Source: Maribacter sp.
GTDB lineage: Bacteria; Bacteroidota; Bacteroidia; Flavobacteriales; Flavobacteriaceae
Assembly (NCBI RefSeq): GCF_016744255.1
Contig: NZ_JADGES010000013.1
Location: forward strand, 1-46,437
Direction of reading: 5' to 3'
Length of the DNA: 46,437 nucleotides
In this document: positions 45,402-46,437 of the stretch, in pieces
Position numbering within the stretch: position 1 is the first letter of the stretch
Layout of the letters: every line of letters begins with the position of its first letter
Translations under genes and position numbers: made by a program
The notes under the pieces: generated by a model
What the model was told of the DNA's origin: nothing
The model's database searches: none
The model's input: the letters and a program-made list of their open reading frames with translations, nothing else

Positions 45402-46437
45402 TTGAAGAAAAAAATTGTTCATTTTTATTTTCTTTTAGTAGCCTTAGGTTTTTCTTTAGGGGGAAATGCGCAAGGCTATACAAAACTGTCTAAAGAAGAA
45501 AAGCTTGCGCTAAAATTAAGTGCTAAAGTATATGTGGATTTAAACGAAGTGTCTCTGCAGCAATTAGATACTCTTCTGGTTCGTAGAACTCCAATTATTG
45601 TGACCCTTTCTTTGGATAGGGAAGTAAACTTGCGATTCGTTACTTTATATAAAAAGTACAAAAAACATCTATATCTTTTTTCTAAAGAAATTCCAGATAC
45701 CTATATTACCGATGCGCTTGTAACGGTCAATATTCCGTCAGATGAAGTTAAAGTAATACGCATTTCTTCTTCTGGAATAGCTACATTTAATTCCGAAGTT
45801 TCTGAAAATTTAGAGTTTGTAAAAGTTTTTTTTGAAGAACATACCCGAATTACGGATAGTCTGTTACTGGGGCTTTGGGAATCTTCTGGTAAAATTCCTA
45901 ATTTTATTTATGCCGATGCTCGCTCATTAGTAGAAGGGAGTCGAATAGTATCCAGGATTAATAAAATGCCAAAAGTTTACGGCGAATTAAAAGCGGAGGA
46001 TAAATTGCTGTCTAATGTGGTTTTTAAAAATAAAAAGAACACAAGAGCAAGCGGTTTTTTTAGTTTTCCAATAAAAGACATAACAACCCTTCCTATATTA
46101 ATTCCTTATAAGGCAGGGTATCATTTTTCACCAGATATTTTATATACCACACCACAAAATCAGAATAATTTAAAAGTTTTTGAAGGGTTTCAATTTGAGC
46201 CAGAAGACGATTTATCTGATCATTTTGTTTTTAATTCTACCATAGAAAATAAAGTTCGAAATAATAGCAAAGAGATTATTTCTAACGGTGTTTTAGTGCA
46301 AAAAGATACCAAACATGGGAAAGTAGGTTTTTTTAGTGATAGGGCATATATAGATGCAGGATTAAAAAGTAGAGAAGCATTGCAATCTAGTTTTACAATT
46401 TCGTCTTGGATAAAACCTACAGCCCGGAATCTAGATA
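45402..46437 (+). CDS. Large secreted protein with LamG-like region, 3' end outside the window
   Basis: The frame opens at TTG (no suitable ATG) with a convincing signal peptide, KKKIVHFYFLLVALGFSLGG then NAQG, and stays open for 345 codons to the window edge. A beta-rich region of about 270 residues follows (ALVTVNIPSDEVKVIRISSS, VVFKNKKNTRASGFFSF), and the visible end, SFTISSWIKPT, with the preceding stretch from FVFNSTIENKV, has the look of a LamG/concanavalin jellyroll. Such proteins bind or cut glycans in this group, but the function is not shown here. Start codon moderately certain; the gene itself is likely. Confidence 0.75.
   Translation, partial: MKKKIVHFYFLLVALGFSLGGNAQGYTKLSKEEKLALKLSAKVYVDLNEVSLQQLDTLLVRRTPIIVTLSLDREVNLRFVTLYKKYKKHLYLFSKEIPDTYITDALVTVNIPSDEVKVIRISSSGIATFNSEVSENLEFVKVFFEEHTRITDSLLLGLWESSGKIPNFIYADARSLVEGSRIVSRINKMPKVYGELKAEDKLLSNVVFKNKKNTRASGFFSFPIKDITTLPILIPYKAGYHFSPDILYTTPQNQNNLKVFEGFQFEPEDDLSDHFVFNSTIENKVRNNSKEIISNGVLVQKDTKHGKVGFFSDRAYIDAGLKSREALQSSFTISSWIKPTARNLD

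Noticed and set aside
41809-46437. A SusC/SusD polysaccharide-utilisation locus
   Set aside because: The receiver of this idea is an STN-type TonB receptor with FecR, but no SusD-like lipoprotein or glycoside hydrolase is visible in the window.

Overview
The window is chromosomal DNA of a low-GC member of the Bacteroidetes, most likely a (marine) Flavobacteriaceae; the genus cannot be fixed from sequence alone. Evidence: AT-rich DNA; almost no Shine-Dalgarno sequences (A-rich stretches precede the start codons instead); promoters of the Bacteroidetes sigma-ABfr type (TTTG, about 19 bp, TAnnTTTG); an STN-type TonB receptor paired with a FecR anti-sigma factor; CtlX; and Bacteroidetes-type DUF4494 and DUF4919 proteins.

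Region 1 (about 0.37-17.5 kb) is one long co-directional translation cluster. The str part (rpsL, rpsG, fusA) runs straight into the S10, spc and alpha parts (rpsJ to rplQ, including secY, infA, rpmJ and rpoA). It starts at a well-matched promoter and ends at a strong hairpin plus T-run. Most junctions are 1-20 bp. Four longer gaps (before rplC, rpsH, rpsD and rplQ) each hold a hairpin and are candidate control points. Two short genes, rpmD and rpmJ, were placed by hand.

Region 2 (17.5-25.2 kb) is core metabolism on the + strand: carA, eno, a GT5 glycogen synthase, gltA, then two guanidino-group hydrolases of the pentein fold (a dimethylargininase-like enzyme and CtlX). It ends in a bidirectional terminator.

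Region 3 (25.2-38.7 kb) is a mostly minus-strand accessory block of small envelope, lipoprotein and hypothetical genes. It contains a close homologue of iodotyrosine deiodinase, three genes broken by frameshifts, a predicted outer-membrane protein with an HEEGH motif, three copies of a hairpin-forming intergenic repeat, and an unusual gene pair: a membrane-tethered receiver domain followed by a soluble, cysteine-rich histidine kinase-like protein.

Region 4 (38.7-46.4 kb) holds argS, an M90/MtfA-like peptidase, a FecR/TonB-receptor pair with no sigma factor beside it, and the 5' part of a divergent secreted protein with a LamG-like region that starts at TTG and runs off the window. No tRNA, rRNA, CRISPR array, insertion sequence or prophage gene was recognised.
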